From: Janthinobacterium sp. GW456P
GTDB taxonomy: Bacteria; Pseudomonadota; Gammaproteobacteria; Burkholderiales; Burkholderiaceae_D
Reading direction: 5' to 3'
Assembly (NCBI RefSeq): GCF_002127655.1
Contig: NZ_NEHB01000003.1
Coordinates: forward strand, 83,047 to 147,046
DNA length: 64,000 bases
Part shown: piece by piece, positions 35,312-45,168 of the stretch
Layout of the letters: each line of letters opens with the position of its first letter
Numbering within the stretch: position 1 is the first letter of the stretch
The notes under the pieces: generated by a model
The model's input: only the letters and a program-made list of their open reading frames with translations
What the model was told of the DNA's origin: nothing
Database searches by the model: none
Position numbers and translations under genes: made by a program

Positions 35312-37848
35312 ATACCGCACAGCCCCCGCAAGCACTGGTCCTAGTGGTCGATGACGACACCATGACGCGCATCCTGGTGACGGAAGCGCTGGAGCCGGAA
35401 GGCTTCCGCATCGTGGAAGCGGCCAGCGGCCTGGAAGCGCTGGCCGCCTTCCAGCGCGGCGTGCCCGACCTGATCCTGCTCGACGTCGCCATGCCCGGCA
35501 TGAGCGGCTTCGAATGCTGCGCACAGCTGCGCCGGCTGCCCGGCGGCGCGCACGTGCCCATCGTCGTGCTGACCGGCAACGATGACGATGACTCCATCAA
35601 GCAGGCGCTGGAAGCGGGCGCCAGCGATTTCATCTCCAAGCCGATGCAATGGCGGCTGCTGGCGCACCGCCTGCGCTACCTGCTGCGAGCCAGCAGCGCG
35701 CTCACCGAATTGAGCCGCATCCAGGAAAGCCTCAGCCACGCGCAGGCGCTGGCACGCCTCGGCAACTGGGAATACCGTGTTGCCGGCGGCGACGGCTACT
35801 GGTCGCCGGAACTGCTGCGCATCCTGGGCCTGGAGGCCGCTTCCGGCCCCACCAGCTTCGACCGTTTGCTGCAATGCCTGCCCGAAGACCAGCGGCCCCT
35901 GCTGCTCGATGCCTTCATGGAACTGCATGCCAACGGCACCAGCTACAGCCTGGAGCACAAGGTGCTGCGGCCCGACGGCGGCGAGTGCATCGTCTTTCAC
36001 CAGGCCGAAGCCGTGCGTGAAGGCCATCAGGTGCTGCTGATGCGCGGTACCGTGCAGGACATCACGGAACGCAAGCTGCAGCAAAGGCGCATCGAATACC
36101 TGGCCAACCATGATGCGCTGACGGACTTGCCCAACCGCCAGCTGCTGAACGACCGCATCGGCCAGGCCATCGCCCATGCCCGCCGCACCCGTTTGCACCT
36201 GGCTACGCTGATGCTGGACCTCGACCGTTTCAAGTTCGTCAACGACAGCTATGGCCACCCCGTGGGCGATGCCCTGCTGCAGGAAGTGGCGCGCCGGCTC
36301 AAGCTGGCCGTGCGCGAAGGCGACACTGTGGCCCGCCAGGGCGGCGACGAATTCGTTGTCCTGCTGACGGACCTGCCCGACATCGAAACGGCCGAACAAA
36401 TCGTGAAAAAGGTACTCGAGCTGTTCGCCGATCCTGTCGTGCTGGGCGAACATACCCTGCACGTCAGCACCAGTATCGGCGCCAGCGTCTTTCCCTCGGA
36501 CGGCGACAGCGCCGACATGTTGCTCAAGACGGCCGACGCGGCCCTCTACAGCGCCAAGGACAAGGGCCGCAATGGCTGCCAGTTCTACAACCACAAGATG
36601 GGCGTACTGGTGGAAGAGCGGGCCGAAATCGAACACGCGCTGCACCAGGCGCTGGCGCTGAACGAGCTGGAATTGCATTACCAGCCCAAGGTCGACCTCA
36701 CCAGCGGCAAGATTTATGGCATGGAAGCGCTGCTGCGCTGGCGCCGCGACGGCATCGGCCTGGTGCCGCCTGAGCGCTTCATTCCCCTGGCCGAGGAAAC
36801 AGGCATGATCGTGCCCATCGGCGAATGGGTGCTGCGCACGGCGTGCGCGCAACTGGGCGTGTGGCATGCGTACGGCTTTACGCACCTGACGATGGCCGTC
36901 AACGTGTCGGCACGCCAGTTCCGCCAGGTCGACATGCCGGAACTGGTGCGCGCAGTGCTGGCCGACAGCGGCCTGCCGGCGCACTGCCTGGAGCTGGAGC
37001 TGACGGAGAGCGTGCTGATGCAAAACCGCGACCTCGTGGTGCGGGCGCTGGAGCAGTTGAAGGAAATCGGCGTCACCCTGTCGCTGGACGACTTCGGCAC
37101 CGGCTATTCCAGCCTGTCCTATCTGAAGCAATTTCCCATCGACGTGGTCAAGATCGACCAATCGTTCATCCGCGACGTGACCGACAGCGTGGATGGCGCT
37201 TCGCTGACCCGCTCCATCATCGCCATGGCCAAGTCGCTGCACCTGACCACGGTGGCCGAAGGCGTGGAAACGGAGGGGCAATTGGGTTTCCTCAACACCA
37301 ACCGCTGCGACGCCATGCAAGGCTATTACTTCAGCCGCCCCCTGCCCGGCGCCGAGATGGATCTGATGTTGCATGCAGGCACTCATTTGCCGCCCGAGAG
37401 CTGCCATGCCGTGGCGCCCCAGCGCGTGCTGCTGCTGGTGGACGACGAGGAGCATATCCTGTCCGCCCTGCGCCGCTCGCTGCGCAAGGAAGGCTACCAG
37501 ATACTCAGCACCACCAATCCGCAGGAAGCACTGGAACTGGTCGCCGCCCACGCGGTGGGCGTGATCCTCACGGATGCGCGCATGCCGGGCATGTCGGGCA
37601 ACGAACTATTGCGCCGCATCAAGGGCGTCTATCCCGAGATTGTGCGCGTGATGCTGTCCGGCTACCCTGAGCTGCATTCGGTCACGGCGGCCATCAACGA
37701 AGGCTCGGTGTACAAATTCATCACCAAGCCATGGGACGAAACCCTGCTGAAAGACCACCTGCGCGAAGCCTTCCAGCGCTTCGAATCGGGCGTGCAGCGG
37801 CCGCCGCTGGGGCCCCATGGCGTCGAGATCAGCAACCGCGCCGCCTAG
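35308..37848 (+). CDS. Response regulator with PAS, GGDEF, EAL and a second receiver domain
   Basis: 846 residues, starting at ATGA over the kinase stop. Order: receiver with Asp59 (ILLDVAMPG), PAS-like domain (about 135-255), GGDEF at 345-349, EAL domain beginning with EAL at 473-475 and with [10 protein letters not shown] and ENV-like SVLMQ segments, and a C-terminal receiver with Asp756 (ILTDARMPG). Intact GGDEF and EAL motifs suggest it can make or break cyclic di-GMP; direction of activity is unknown. Phosphate could arrive from the hybrid kinase at either receiver domain. The C-terminal receiver resembles those of RpfG/HD-GYP regulators. Confidence 0.94.
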   Translation: MNTAQPPQALVLVVDDDTMTRILVTEALEPEGFRIVEAASGLEALAAFQRGVPDLILLDVAMPGMSGFECCAQLRRLPGGAHVPIVVLTGNDDDDSIKQALEAGASDFISKPMQWRLLAHRLRYLLRASSALTELSRIQESLSHAQALARLGNWEYRVAGGDGYWSPELLRILGLEAASGPTSFDRLLQCLPEDQRPLLLDAFMELHANGTSYSLEHKVLRPDGGECIVFHQAEAVREGHQVLLMRGTVQDITERKLQQRRIEYLANHDALTDLPNRQLLNDRIGQAIAHARRTRLHLATLMLDLDRFKFVNDSYGHPVGDALLQEVARRLKLAVREGDTVARQGGDEFVVLLTDLPDIETAEQIVKKVLELFADPVVLGEHTLHVSTSIGASVFPSDGDSADMLLKTADAALYSAKDKGRNGCQFYNHKMGVLVEERAEIEHALHQALALNELELHYQPKVDLTSGKIYGMEALLRWRRDGIGLVPPERFIPLAEETGMIVPIGEWVLRTACAQLGVWHAYGFTHLTMAVNVSARQFRQVDMPELVRAVLADSGLPAHCLELELTESVLMQNRDLVVRALEQLKEIGVTLSLDDFGTGYSSLSYLKQFPIDVVKIDQSFIRDVTDSVDGASLTRSIIAMAKSLHLTTVAEGVETEGQLGFLNTNRCDAMQGYYFSRPLPGAEMDLMLHAGTHLPPESCHAVAPQRVLLLVDDEEHILSALRRSLRKEGYQILSTTNPQEALELVAAHAVGVILTDARMPGMSGNELLRRIKGVYPEIVRVMLSGYPELHSVTAAINEGSVYKFITKPWDETLLKDHLREAFQRFESGVQRPPLGPHGVEISNRAA

Positions 37849-37867
37849 CGCGCCGCCAGGAGCCATC

Positions 37868-38242
37868 ATGCAGGAGCAGCTGTTCTTCGCAGGCTTGCGC
37901 GCCCTGGCCGAGGCCGCCTTTCCCAAACATTGCGCCTGCTGCGGGCGCGTCTTCGCCACGGCCGACGAGTTTATTGTGCAGACGCGATCGATGCGCCCGA
38001 ATGTCTCCGGGCTGAAACAAAGCTTCGATGACAACAACGTGGCCATCGTCGAGGTCTACCGCAATTGCCTGTGCGGCTCGACCCTGATGGATTTCTTTTC
38101 GGACAGGCGCGACAGGTCCGAGCCATCGCTGCAGCGGCGCCAGCTGTTTGAGCGCCTGCTACCGCTGCTGCAGGAAAAAGGCATGGAGCGCGGCGCGGCG
38201 CGCGCCTATCTGCTGCAAGTCGTGCGCGGCCAGTTGCCGTGA
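37868..38242 (+). CDS. Small Cys-rich hypothetical protein
   Basis: 124 residues; AGGAG lies about 5 nt before the ATG. I do not recognise the family. The N-terminal half has FPKHCACCGRVFATADEFI, a zinc-ribbon-like CxCC group, and a second CLCGS near residue 76, so a bound zinc is likely. The C-terminal half is helical and charged. It follows the signalling operon by 19 nt and may be its last or next-to-last member, perhaps an adaptor. Confidence 0.65.
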   Translation: MQEQLFFAGLRALAEAAFPKHCACCGRVFATADEFIVQTRSMRPNVSGLKQSFDDNNVAIVEVYRNCLCGSTLMDFFSDRRDRSEPSLQRRQLFERLLPLLQEKGMERGAARAYLLQVVRGQLP

Positions 38243-38264
38243 CGGCCGTGCTTGCATATATGAT

Positions 38265-38300
38265 GCCGCCTGCACACACAAACAGGGAAAGGCAGGCGGC
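38265..38300. promoter_or_regulatory. Stem-loop before the hypothetical gene at 38306
   Basis: Arms GCCGCCTGC (38265-38273) and GCAGGCGGC (38292-38300) pair perfectly across an 18-nt loop. The right arm ends just before the GGAG ribosome site, so folding could limit translation of the next gene. Confidence 0.4.
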
Positions 38301-38305
38301 GGAGA

Positions 38306-38953
38306 ATGACAACGATCACGGGGCGATTGCAGGAAGCGGGCTTCGATGCGACACAGGCCGATGCCCTGGCGCAGGATATTGAACAGAAAAAATATGGTCC
38401 CTTGCTGCGGCAGTTGCTGCTGCGCGGCCTGTGGGCCGATGTCGTCGATGAAAGCTTGCCGCGGCCCCAGTGGCTGGAGCGCTGGCGCGCGCTGGGCGAA
38501 TCAGGCTTTCCCTTCATCAACGCCCCTGCCCTGCAGCGCCTGCTGGACGCTGGCGTCAATGTGCACGACCTGACGGACGTCGTGCGCTCGGCGCAGGTGC
38601 TCACGATCTATAACATCGCCCAGCTGATCGACGAACCCTGCCGCGACCTGGGCTACGATCTGGAAGAAACGCCCGACCTGGCGCTGGCGGCCATCGACGC
38701 GGCCGGCGCCGTGCACCGCTGCGGCAGCCTGCATGAGGAAATCGAAGAGCGGGACCCGGCCGGCCGCCACGGCCAGCCCCGCTCGCTGGAGCTGCGCCAG
38801 TTCGGCGGCTTGCCGGACGCGCAACAGGAGGCTCTCAGGGACTTGCTGGAAAAAAAAGCCTGGTCGCAAGCGGCCATGCTGTGGAAGCGCGCCACCGGCG
38901 GCGAGCTGGCGCACTGCCTGCTGACGGTGCAGCGGCTGGCGCGCCAGCTGTAG
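38306..38953 (+). CDS. Hypothetical protein
   Basis: 215 residues, mainly helical, with no signal peptide or membrane segment. I do not recognise the family. It opens MTTITGRLQEAGFDATQADA and has a middle segment ALQRLLDAGVNVHDLTDVVRSAQV that might resemble a regulator helix bundle. A GGAG ribosome site precedes the ATG. Close spacing to the signalling operon (63 bp after the previous gene) suggests it belongs to the same transcript. Ends 9 bp before a convergent transporter gene. Confidence 0.6.
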   Translation: MTTITGRLQEAGFDATQADALAQDIEQKKYGPLLRQLLLRGLWADVVDESLPRPQWLERWRALGESGFPFINAPALQRLLDAGVNVHDLTDVVRSAQVLTIYNIAQLIDEPCRDLGYDLEETPDLALAAIDAAGAVHRCGSLHEEIEERDPAGRHGQPRSLELRQFGGLPDAQQEALRDLLEKKAWSQAAMLWKRATGGELAHCLLTVQRLARQL

Positions 38954-38962
38954 CGTGTTCGT

Positions 38963-40471
38963 TTACCAGTAGCCGAGCACCTTCCACCAGACGCTGCCGA
39001 CGACGGCAAAGATCAGCAGTTCCAGCACGCACATGATGAAACCGACACGCCACCAGTTGCCCATCGTCACGAAGCCGCTGCCGAAGATGATGGGCGAGGT
39101 ACCCGTCGCATAGTGGGTCAGGGTCATCATGATGGCCGAGCCGGCCGTCATCATCAGCATGAACGGCACGTGGTATGCGGCCGGGATCAGGTGCAGGCCC
39201 ACGGTCAGAAAGGCCAGCAGCATGGCGCTGATGTGCGCTGTCGTGCTGGCAAAGAAGTAATGCGAAAAGACAAACACCAGCACGAGGACGCCGGCGATCG
39301 GCAGCCAGTCCATGCCGCTGGCGACAATCGCCGCCTTCATGCCGGCCGAGAACCAGGCGATCACGCCCGTCTTGTTCAGCTGCTCCGCCATCATGACGAG
39401 GGCGCCGAACCACACCAGAGTGTCCCAGGCGCTCTTTTCCGACAGCACGTCGTCCCAGTCGATGGTGCCGGTAATGATCAGCACGAACAAGCCGACAAAG
39501 GCGACCACCGTCGCATCGAGCGAAAACGCGGGGCCGAACAGCATGGCGGGCACGTTGGCCCACAGCAGCAGCAACAGGGCGAAGGTGCCCAGCATGACCT
39601 TTTCCGGCGGCGACAGCGGGCCCATGCCCTTCAATTCCGCCTTCGCGTAGGTGACGGCGTCGGGCGTGGCCTTCAGTTCCGGCGGGGACAGCCAATAGAT
39701 GATCAAAGGCATCACCAGCAGGCAGACCAGGCCCGGCAGCAGCATGCACAGGGCCCAGGTGGTCCATGTCAGGTGGAAACTCTGGCCGCTGGCCTTGGCC
39801 ACGAAATCGACCACCAGCGGATTGGGCGCCGTGGCCGTCAGGAACATGGCCGACGTGATGGGGTTGGCATGGTAGTTGACGAGGGCCAGATAGGTGCCCA
39901 CTTTCTTTTCCGTACCCTTGGCCGGATCCGAATCGAAGGCGTTGGCGATCGATTTCATGACGGGGTGGACGATGCCGCCGCCGCGCGCCGTGTTACTGGG
40001 CGTAAATGGCGCCAGCACCAGTTCGCAGATCGCAAGGCCATAACCGATGCCCATGGTGCGCTTGCCCAGCAGCGAGATGAACAGCAGGCCGATGCGGCTG
40101 CCCAGCCCTGTCTTTTTCAAGCCGCGCGATATCAAAATCGCCACGACGATCAGCCAGATCAATGGATTCGAGAAACTGCTGAGCGCATCCGTGATGGCGC
40201 CCTTGGACGAGGTCGACGTCACCTGCGACAAGGAAACAATGACAATGGCCATCATCGCCATCACGCCGATGGGCATGACTTTTAATATGATCGCCAAAAT
40301 CGTGGTGAGGAAGATCGCCACCAGGCCCCAGGCCTTGGGCGTCAAGCCTTCGGGCGCCGGCAGCAATAGCATGCCGACCAACAAGGCGGTGCAGATCAGG
40401 GCGGGGACGAGGCGGAATGGGACGGCTTCCTTGAAATGCAGGAACAGGTCGCGCACTGTTTTATACATCAT
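38963..40471 (-). CDS. DASS-family sodium-coupled dicarboxylate/anion symporter
   Basis: 502 residues with about 12-14 membrane helices. The two Na+-binding hairpins carry the family motif: one in CELVLAPFTPSNTARGGG and a second, altered, in SAMFLTATAPNPLVVDF. This places it in the DASS (SLC13) family, close to the CitT/SdcS-like and INDY-type carriers that import C4-dicarboxylates, citrate or sulfate with sodium. The ATG at 40471 is preceded by GGAAATC. It stands alone, divergent from the LodA-type oxidase gene. Substrate not resolved. Confidence 0.9.
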   Translation of the reverse strand: MMYKTVRDLFLHFKEAVPFRLVPALICTALLVGMLLLPAPEGLTPKAWGLVAIFLTTILAIILKVMPIGVMAMMAIVIVSLSQVTSTSSKGAITDALSSFSNPLIWLIVVAILISRGLKKTGLGSRIGLLFISLLGKRTMGIGYGLAICELVLAPFTPSNTARGGGIVHPVMKSIANAFDSDPAKGTEKKVGTYLALVNYHANPITSAMFLTATAPNPLVVDFVAKASGQSFHLTWTTWALCMLLPGLVCLLVMPLIIYWLSPPELKATPDAVTYAKAELKGMGPLSPPEKVMLGTFALLLLLWANVPAMLFGPAFSLDATVVAFVGLFVLIITGTIDWDDVLSEKSAWDTLVWFGALVMMAEQLNKTGVIAWFSAGMKAAIVASGMDWLPIAGVLVLVFVFSHYFFASTTAHISAMLLAFLTVGLHLIPAAYHVPFMLMMTAGSAIMMTLTHYATGTSPIIFGSGFVTMGNWWRVGFIMCVLELLIFAVVGSVWWKVLGYW

Positions 40472-40755
40472 GATTTCCTTTTACTGGACAGGCATCCGGG
40501 CGGGCAACGGCGCCCGCGCGAATTGTGATAATTCTTTTTAGCAACATCATACAAGCTCATGTGCCAGCGCCCCGCTCCATTACGCGTGCGCTTGCCAGGA
40601 AATTTCAGAATCGTTGACTTGAGCGCTATCACAAGAGCGGAATATATTGACGGCAAGTGACAATGGGTGACTTTTTTGGCAATTTTTCTCTGTATCTTTC
40701 CCCGTAGCTGCCGCCAGATGCCACCAGGATTGCCAACCTTCTAGGGGAAAACTTG

Positions 40756-42966
40756 ATGAATAGCACGGAACAGTACTCGATCCACCCATCCATTGGCATC
40801 GCCCGCGTGGGCAACAGCCATGATTCGTTTTACCTGGCGCCGGAATCGATAGGCGGGTTGCCGATCGAAGCGGACAGCAACAACGATCCGCTGCTGGCCG
40901 ATGGCAAGCCGGTCCACGTTTCCCAATTCAAGGATGCTGCCGGCCGCGTGCGGCGCCAGGCCGCCAGTTTCCGCATTTACAAGTCGGTGCCGGGACACCA
41001 CGGCGAAAAAGTCCTCGTCGACCTGCAAGACCCGAGCATTGCCAAAATCGAGTGGACAGTGCACGTGGCCAACAAAAAGGCCGCCTGGTGGAACTTCATT
41101 CCCCTGCTGGGCGACTTGATGTTTGGCCCGTACAACAGCTATGAAACTTGGGAAAATACGCCGCCTGCCTGGAAGCTGACGCCCACCTCCTGGACCAATT
41201 TGCGCAACGGCGACGTCACGGGGGATGCGGCACGGCAAAAACTGATCGTCGATCCGGGACCGCGCACCCTGGACGCGCCGCTGGGCAAGGCCCATTTCGA
41301 CAAGGATGGCGCCGGTTCCTATGCGCACGTGTCCTTCCCCGATCCCACGGCCATCACGCAAGGCTATCCGGTGCGCACCCTCGGTGAAATGCGCACGGAT
41401 TCGCGCGGCAACCTGCTGGTGATCGGCGCCTATGGCCGCGCCGGCGGCTCCGAAAGCATCACGGGCTTTGGCGGCGGCGACACGTGGAACGACGACGTGG
41501 CCGACGGCCCCGTCAGCGCGACCATCCATTTCACCGATGGCAGCCCCTCCGTGGAACTGAAAGCGTGGGTCGTCATCGGCTCGCCGAAGTTCGCGCCCGA
41601 ACTGGTGAATATTTCCACCTGGGATGACGTCGTGGCCGACATGGCCATCAAATACAAGAAAGCGCTGCCCGAAGCCTACGACACGGCCCGCTGGAGCGGC
41701 AGCGATGGCTGGAACCCGGACTATGTCGTCAATTACGAGCAGGATATCCGCCCTTTCCTTGCCCGCATAGGCGATTACCAGTGGGTGGCGACGGTGCCGT
41801 CGATGACGGCCTTCATCCGTCCCGCCTTCGACGTGGCCGACGCCTCGGAAGCGAACCGGCCGCAGCGCGAAAAATTCTTCAGTTATTTCCGCAAGCCGTC
41901 GGCCATCCGGCCCGGCACGGAAGAACAGGTGCCGGGCTTCACGGGCGGCCAGGGCGGGCAACTGTTCAGCGAAGCCACCACCGAGGACCCGGGCGCCGGC
42001 ATACCGCTCGTGCCCCTGAATTCGGGCAGCAATTCCGTGCGCAACAATGTCATCAGCAAATTCTCGGTGCTGACGGATACGCAATATTTCGCTTTGCAAC
42101 AATGGGCGGCCGGCAAATTCTCGCCCACGGCGCCGGGCCTGGCCTTGCCGGGCGTCGACCCGCTCGACCACGTGGCCATCGGCAATTGCGTGGGCGAGCC
42201 CATGTGCCCCGGCATCGAAGTGACCTGGAGCGTGCGCAATCCCATCATCTATGCAAAACCGTACGCCATCCTGCACCGCGTGGATGCCGACTACGCAAAA
42301 AACGGTCTGTCGGCTGGCCGCGACGAGTGCGAACCGGTGGACTGGAACGATCCGACCGTCGGCACCGGCTGCGAACCGGGCGACCTGACCAAGCGCATGG
42401 CCATCCCGTGGCAGGCGGACTTCTACGACTGCTCGGTGCAGATGATTAACTTCGACAATCCGGACCTGGTCAAGAATCCCGATTCGCTCATCCCCATTCC
42501 GCCCACCTACTACGCCTACTGGTGGCCGCCGCAAAGCCCGTGGAACGTGATCAACGGCGCCACCACCAAGGAAGAACAGGCGCTCGCCGGCGTGCCGGCC
42601 GGCATGCAGGTGATGTACAGCCGCGGCATGAACAGTTTTTCGCAGATGATCAGTTCATGGCACTACCTGGGTTTCATCGTGAATCAGAACCAGGACCCCG
42701 TGGCGGGCCGCCAGTACCCGTACTTCGTCGAGAAGGAGCGCAATCACGCCAAGTTCGTCGCCGCCAGCGTGGGGGTCGGCAATGCCAGCAGTTTCATCAC
42801 GGGCGACGATGCCAACTACCTGCCCGCGTGGTTCCTCAAGGACGAGGATCCGCAGACGGTGCCCGAGAAGGCATCGCAGCTGTTTGCCAGCGGCGGCGCG
42901 CAAGTGGCCCTGCATGACACGCCGAAGAAAATCATGCCGGCCAACCGGCGCCGGTTTTCACATTGA
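40756..42966 (+). CDS. LodA/GoxA-type CTQ-dependent amino-acid oxidase
   Basis: 736 residues from the ATG at 40756 (AGGGG upstream; the preceding TTG is less likely). Members oxidise a free or peptide-bound amino acid (lysine in LodA, glycine in GoxA) and release H2O2. The opening SIHPSIGIARVGNS is the family hallmark. The cofactor is made by cross-linking a Cys and a Trp in the protein itself: the Cys candidate is C478 in GNCVG (C484 in MCPGIEVTW is the other) and the Trp candidate is W589 or W590 in YWWPPQSP. A flavoprotein gene for maturation follows with a 4-bp overlap. No signal peptide is visible. Which amino acid is used cannot be read. Confidence 0.9.
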   Translation: MNSTEQYSIHPSIGIARVGNSHDSFYLAPESIGGLPIEADSNNDPLLADGKPVHVSQFKDAAGRVRRQAASFRIYKSVPGHHGEKVLVDLQDPSIAKIEWTVHVANKKAAWWNFIPLLGDLMFGPYNSYETWENTPPAWKLTPTSWTNLRNGDVTGDAARQKLIVDPGPRTLDAPLGKAHFDKDGAGSYAHVSFPDPTAITQGYPVRTLGEMRTDSRGNLLVIGAYGRAGGSESITGFGGGDTWNDDVADGPVSATIHFTDGSPSVELKAWVVIGSPKFAPELVNISTWDDVVADMAIKYKKALPEAYDTARWSGSDGWNPDYVVNYEQDIRPFLARIGDYQWVATVPSMTAFIRPAFDVADASEANRPQREKFFSYFRKPSAIRPGTEEQVPGFTGGQGGQLFSEATTEDPGAGIPLVPLNSGSNSVRNNVISKFSVLTDTQYFALQQWAAGKFSPTAPGLALPGVDPLDHVAIGNCVGEPMCPGIEVTWSVRNPIIYAKPYAILHRVDADYAKNGLSAGRDECEPVDWNDPTVGTGCEPGDLTKRMAIPWQADFYDCSVQMINFDNPDLVKNPDSLIPIPPTYYAYWWPPQSPWNVINGATTKEEQALAGVPAGMQVMYSRGMNSFSQMISSWHYLGFIVNQNQDPVAGRQYPYFVEKERNHAKFVAASVGVGNASSFITGDDANYLPAWFLKDEDPQTVPEKASQLFASGGAQVALHDTPKKIMPANRRRFSH

Positions 42967-44078
42967 GTTCGCCGATGGGCATGCCGCCATCGCGCGGCTA
43001 TGACGTGGCCATCGTCGGCGGCGGTGCCGCCGGCACTGCCGCCGCCCTGACCCTGGCCCGCTATACGGGCTTGCGCGTCGCCTTGCTGGAAAAGCAGCTG
43101 TTCGACGATTACCGGGCCGGCGAAACGGTGTCGTCATCGATCTTTTCGATGCTCGATTTTCTGGGCGTGGGCCGCGAACTGGTCGATGGCGCCCAGCTGC
43201 CCGCGTTTTCCCACGCGGCCGCGTGGGGCAGCGGGGAATTGATGTCGCGCGACGCCGTCTTCAGCAGCCACGGCCACGGCTTGCACCTGGACCGCAGGCA
43301 GTATGACGCCATCCTGCTCGATCAGGCGCGCCAGGCGGGCGTGGCGCTGTTGCGTCCCGCGCAACTGGTGCAGCTCGAACACGGCGACCCATGGCGTCTG
43401 CGCGTGGCGGCCGAGGGGCAGGAAATGGACCTGACGGCCCGCTACCTGATCGATTGCAGCGGCAAGCAGGCGGCCATCGTGCGCCAGCGCAAGCGTCCCA
43501 TCCACACGGAAGACTCGCTGGTGGCGCTGTACGCCTATTATCAGTTGCAGGAACCTCAATTCCTGCCGCACCGCACCCTGGTGGAAACGACGCAGCATGG
43601 CTGGTATTACGCGGCGCCCCTGCCCGGCGACCGCGTGGCGCTGGCCTTCATCACGGACGCCGACATCCTCAAGCGCCTGCGCCTGAAGGAGCCGGCGTAC
43701 TGGCACGATGCCGCCATGGGCACCCTGCACGTGCGCGGTATCGTGGCGCGCCTGCCCGCGCCAAGCGCCCTGCGCCACTACGCCATCCACAGCCGGGTGG
43801 CCTCGCTGCCGGCGGACGAGAACTGGACGGCGGCGGGCGACGCGGCCGCCTGCTTCGACCCGATCTCGTCGCTGGGCATCGGCCAGGCCATGGCGTCCGG
43901 CATCCATGCGGCGCGGGTGGCGGAAGCCTGGCTGGCCGGCGACCGCGGCATGGCGGCGGGCTACCGGCGCAGCATCTTCGCCTCGTTTGAAACCTATCTG
44001 CAGATGCGGCGCGGCTTCTACGGCGCCGAACAGCGCTGGCGCGAAGCGCCGTTCTGGCAGCGCCGGGCCGCATCTTGA
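42963..44078 (+). CDS. LodB-type FAD-dependent oxidoreductase (cofactor maturation)
   Basis: 371 residues if the TTG at 42963 is used (it overlaps the previous stop as TTGA); an ATG at 42975 is an alternative. It is a tryptophan-halogenase/PHBH-like flavoprotein: FAD-binding DVAIVGGGAAGTAAALTLARYTG near residue 15, AGETVSSSIFSML, and AGDAAACFDPISSLGIGQAM near the end. In LodA/LodB systems this protein builds the cysteine-tryptophylquinone of the oxidase. Tight coupling with the oxidase gene supports that job here. Confidence 0.9.
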   Translation: MSSPMGMPPSRGYDVAIVGGGAAGTAAALTLARYTGLRVALLEKQLFDDYRAGETVSSSIFSMLDFLGVGRELVDGAQLPAFSHAAAWGSGELMSRDAVFSSHGHGLHLDRRQYDAILLDQARQAGVALLRPAQLVQLEHGDPWRLRVAAEGQEMDLTARYLIDCSGKQAAIVRQRKRPIHTEDSLVALYAYYQLQEPQFLPHRTLVETTQHGWYYAAPLPGDRVALAFITDADILKRLRLKEPAYWHDAAMGTLHVRGIVARLPAPSALRHYAIHSRVASLPADENWTAAGDAAACFDPISSLGIGQAMASGIHAARVAEAWLAGDRGMAAGYRRSIFASFETYLQMRRGFYGAEQRWREAPFWQRRAAS

Positions 44079-44323
44079 CGCCGCTGGCGAAAAACTGAGC
44101 CAGGTCAAGAGACCGCATGCCCACCGCCCGTTTCCGGGCGAATTTCAGCCCCGCCTTGCCATTCGCACTATAATGTCGGCACCGCGTGCGGCAGCATTGG
44201 CGGCGATAGACGGTAACAATTTCGTGTGGAGGCCAGTACAATAGCGTCTGGGCCTACACAGGGTTTCACTTTTGCCAGCAGTTGCCAGCAACTAACCATT
44301 TTTTTGACCAGCCAACACATACT

Positions 44324-45097
44324 ATGAGTTCGATGAATGAAGAGCGCGTTTTAAGCGTGCACCACTGGACGGATACCCTGTTCTCCTTTACCACCACGCG
44401 CGACCCGTCGCTGCGTTTCTCGAATGGCCATTTCACCATGATCGGCCTGCGCGTCGATGGCAAGCCATTGCTGCGCGCCTACAGTATCGCCAGCGCCAAT
44501 TACGAAGACCACCTGGAATTTTTCAGCATCAAGGTGCCGGGCGGCCCATTGACGTCGCGTTTGCAACACTTGCAAGTGGGCGACACCGTCATCGTCGGCC
44601 GCAAGCCGACCGGTACCCTGGTCTCCGACTACCTGCTGCCAGGCAAGCGCCTGTACATGCTGTCGACGGGCACGGGCCTGGCGCCTTTCCTCAGCATCGT
44701 GCGCGATCCGGACATCTACGAACGCTTCGACCAGCTGATCCTCGTGCACGGCGTGCGCCAGGTCGACGAACTCGCTTACCACGACTTGCTGGAAGAGCAC
44801 CTGCCGAAGCATGAATTCCTGGGCGAAATGGTCAGCGACAAGCTGCGCTACTACCCGACCGTGACGCGCGAGGACTTCCGCAACATGGGCCGCATCACGG
44901 AACTGATCGAGAACGGCAAGCTGGCCAAAGACCTGGGCCTGCCCGAACTCAATCCTGCCGAAGACCGCGTGATGATCTGCGGCAGCTCGGAGATGCTGCG
45001 CGACCTGAAAGACATGCTGGAAGCGCGCGGCTTCAAGGAAGGCAATACCTCGACGCCTGGCGACTTCGTGGTCGAGCGCGCATTCGCCGAGAAGTAA
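44324..45097 (+). CDS. fpr: Ferredoxin-NADP+ reductase
   Basis: 257 residues (ATG 44324; an ATG at 44333 is possible). It passes electrons between NADPH and ferredoxin or flavodoxin. FAD-binding motif RAYSIAS, NADP-binding loop STGTGLAPFLSIV, then MICGSSEML, and the C-terminal ends VERAFAEK as in proteobacterial Fpr. A sequence TATAAT at 44169-44174 could be its promoter -10, with no clear -35. A strong terminator follows at 45126. Standalone gene. Confidence 0.94.
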   Translation: MSSMNEERVLSVHHWTDTLFSFTTTRDPSLRFSNGHFTMIGLRVDGKPLLRAYSIASANYEDHLEFFSIKVPGGPLTSRLQHLQVGDTVIVGRKPTGTLVSDYLLPGKRLYMLSTGTGLAPFLSIVRDPDIYERFDQLILVHGVRQVDELAYHDLLEEHLPKHEFLGEMVSDKLRYYPTVTREDFRNMGRITELIENGKLAKDLGLPELNPAEDRVMICGSSEMLRDLKDMLEARGFKEGNTSTPGDFVVERAFAEK

Positions 45098-45125
45098 TCC
45101 AGGGCAAATCCGCAGCAAATGCAGG

Positions 45126-45168
45126 GGCCCGGCCCCGCCGCTTCCCGCGGCGGCGCCGGGCCTTCTTT
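45126..45168 (+). terminator. Terminator after fpr
   Basis: A 16-bp GC-rich stem with one mismatch (45126-45141 with 45147-45162) and 5-nt loop, followed by TTCTTT. It lies 28 nt after the fpr stop and just before the stop of the convergent transferase gene at 45167. Confidence 0.88.

Noticed and set aside
40614-40648. TTGACT and TATATT as a promoter of the LodA-type gene
   Set aside because: The spacing is 23 bp, too long for a sigma-70 promoter, and no activator site is evident.
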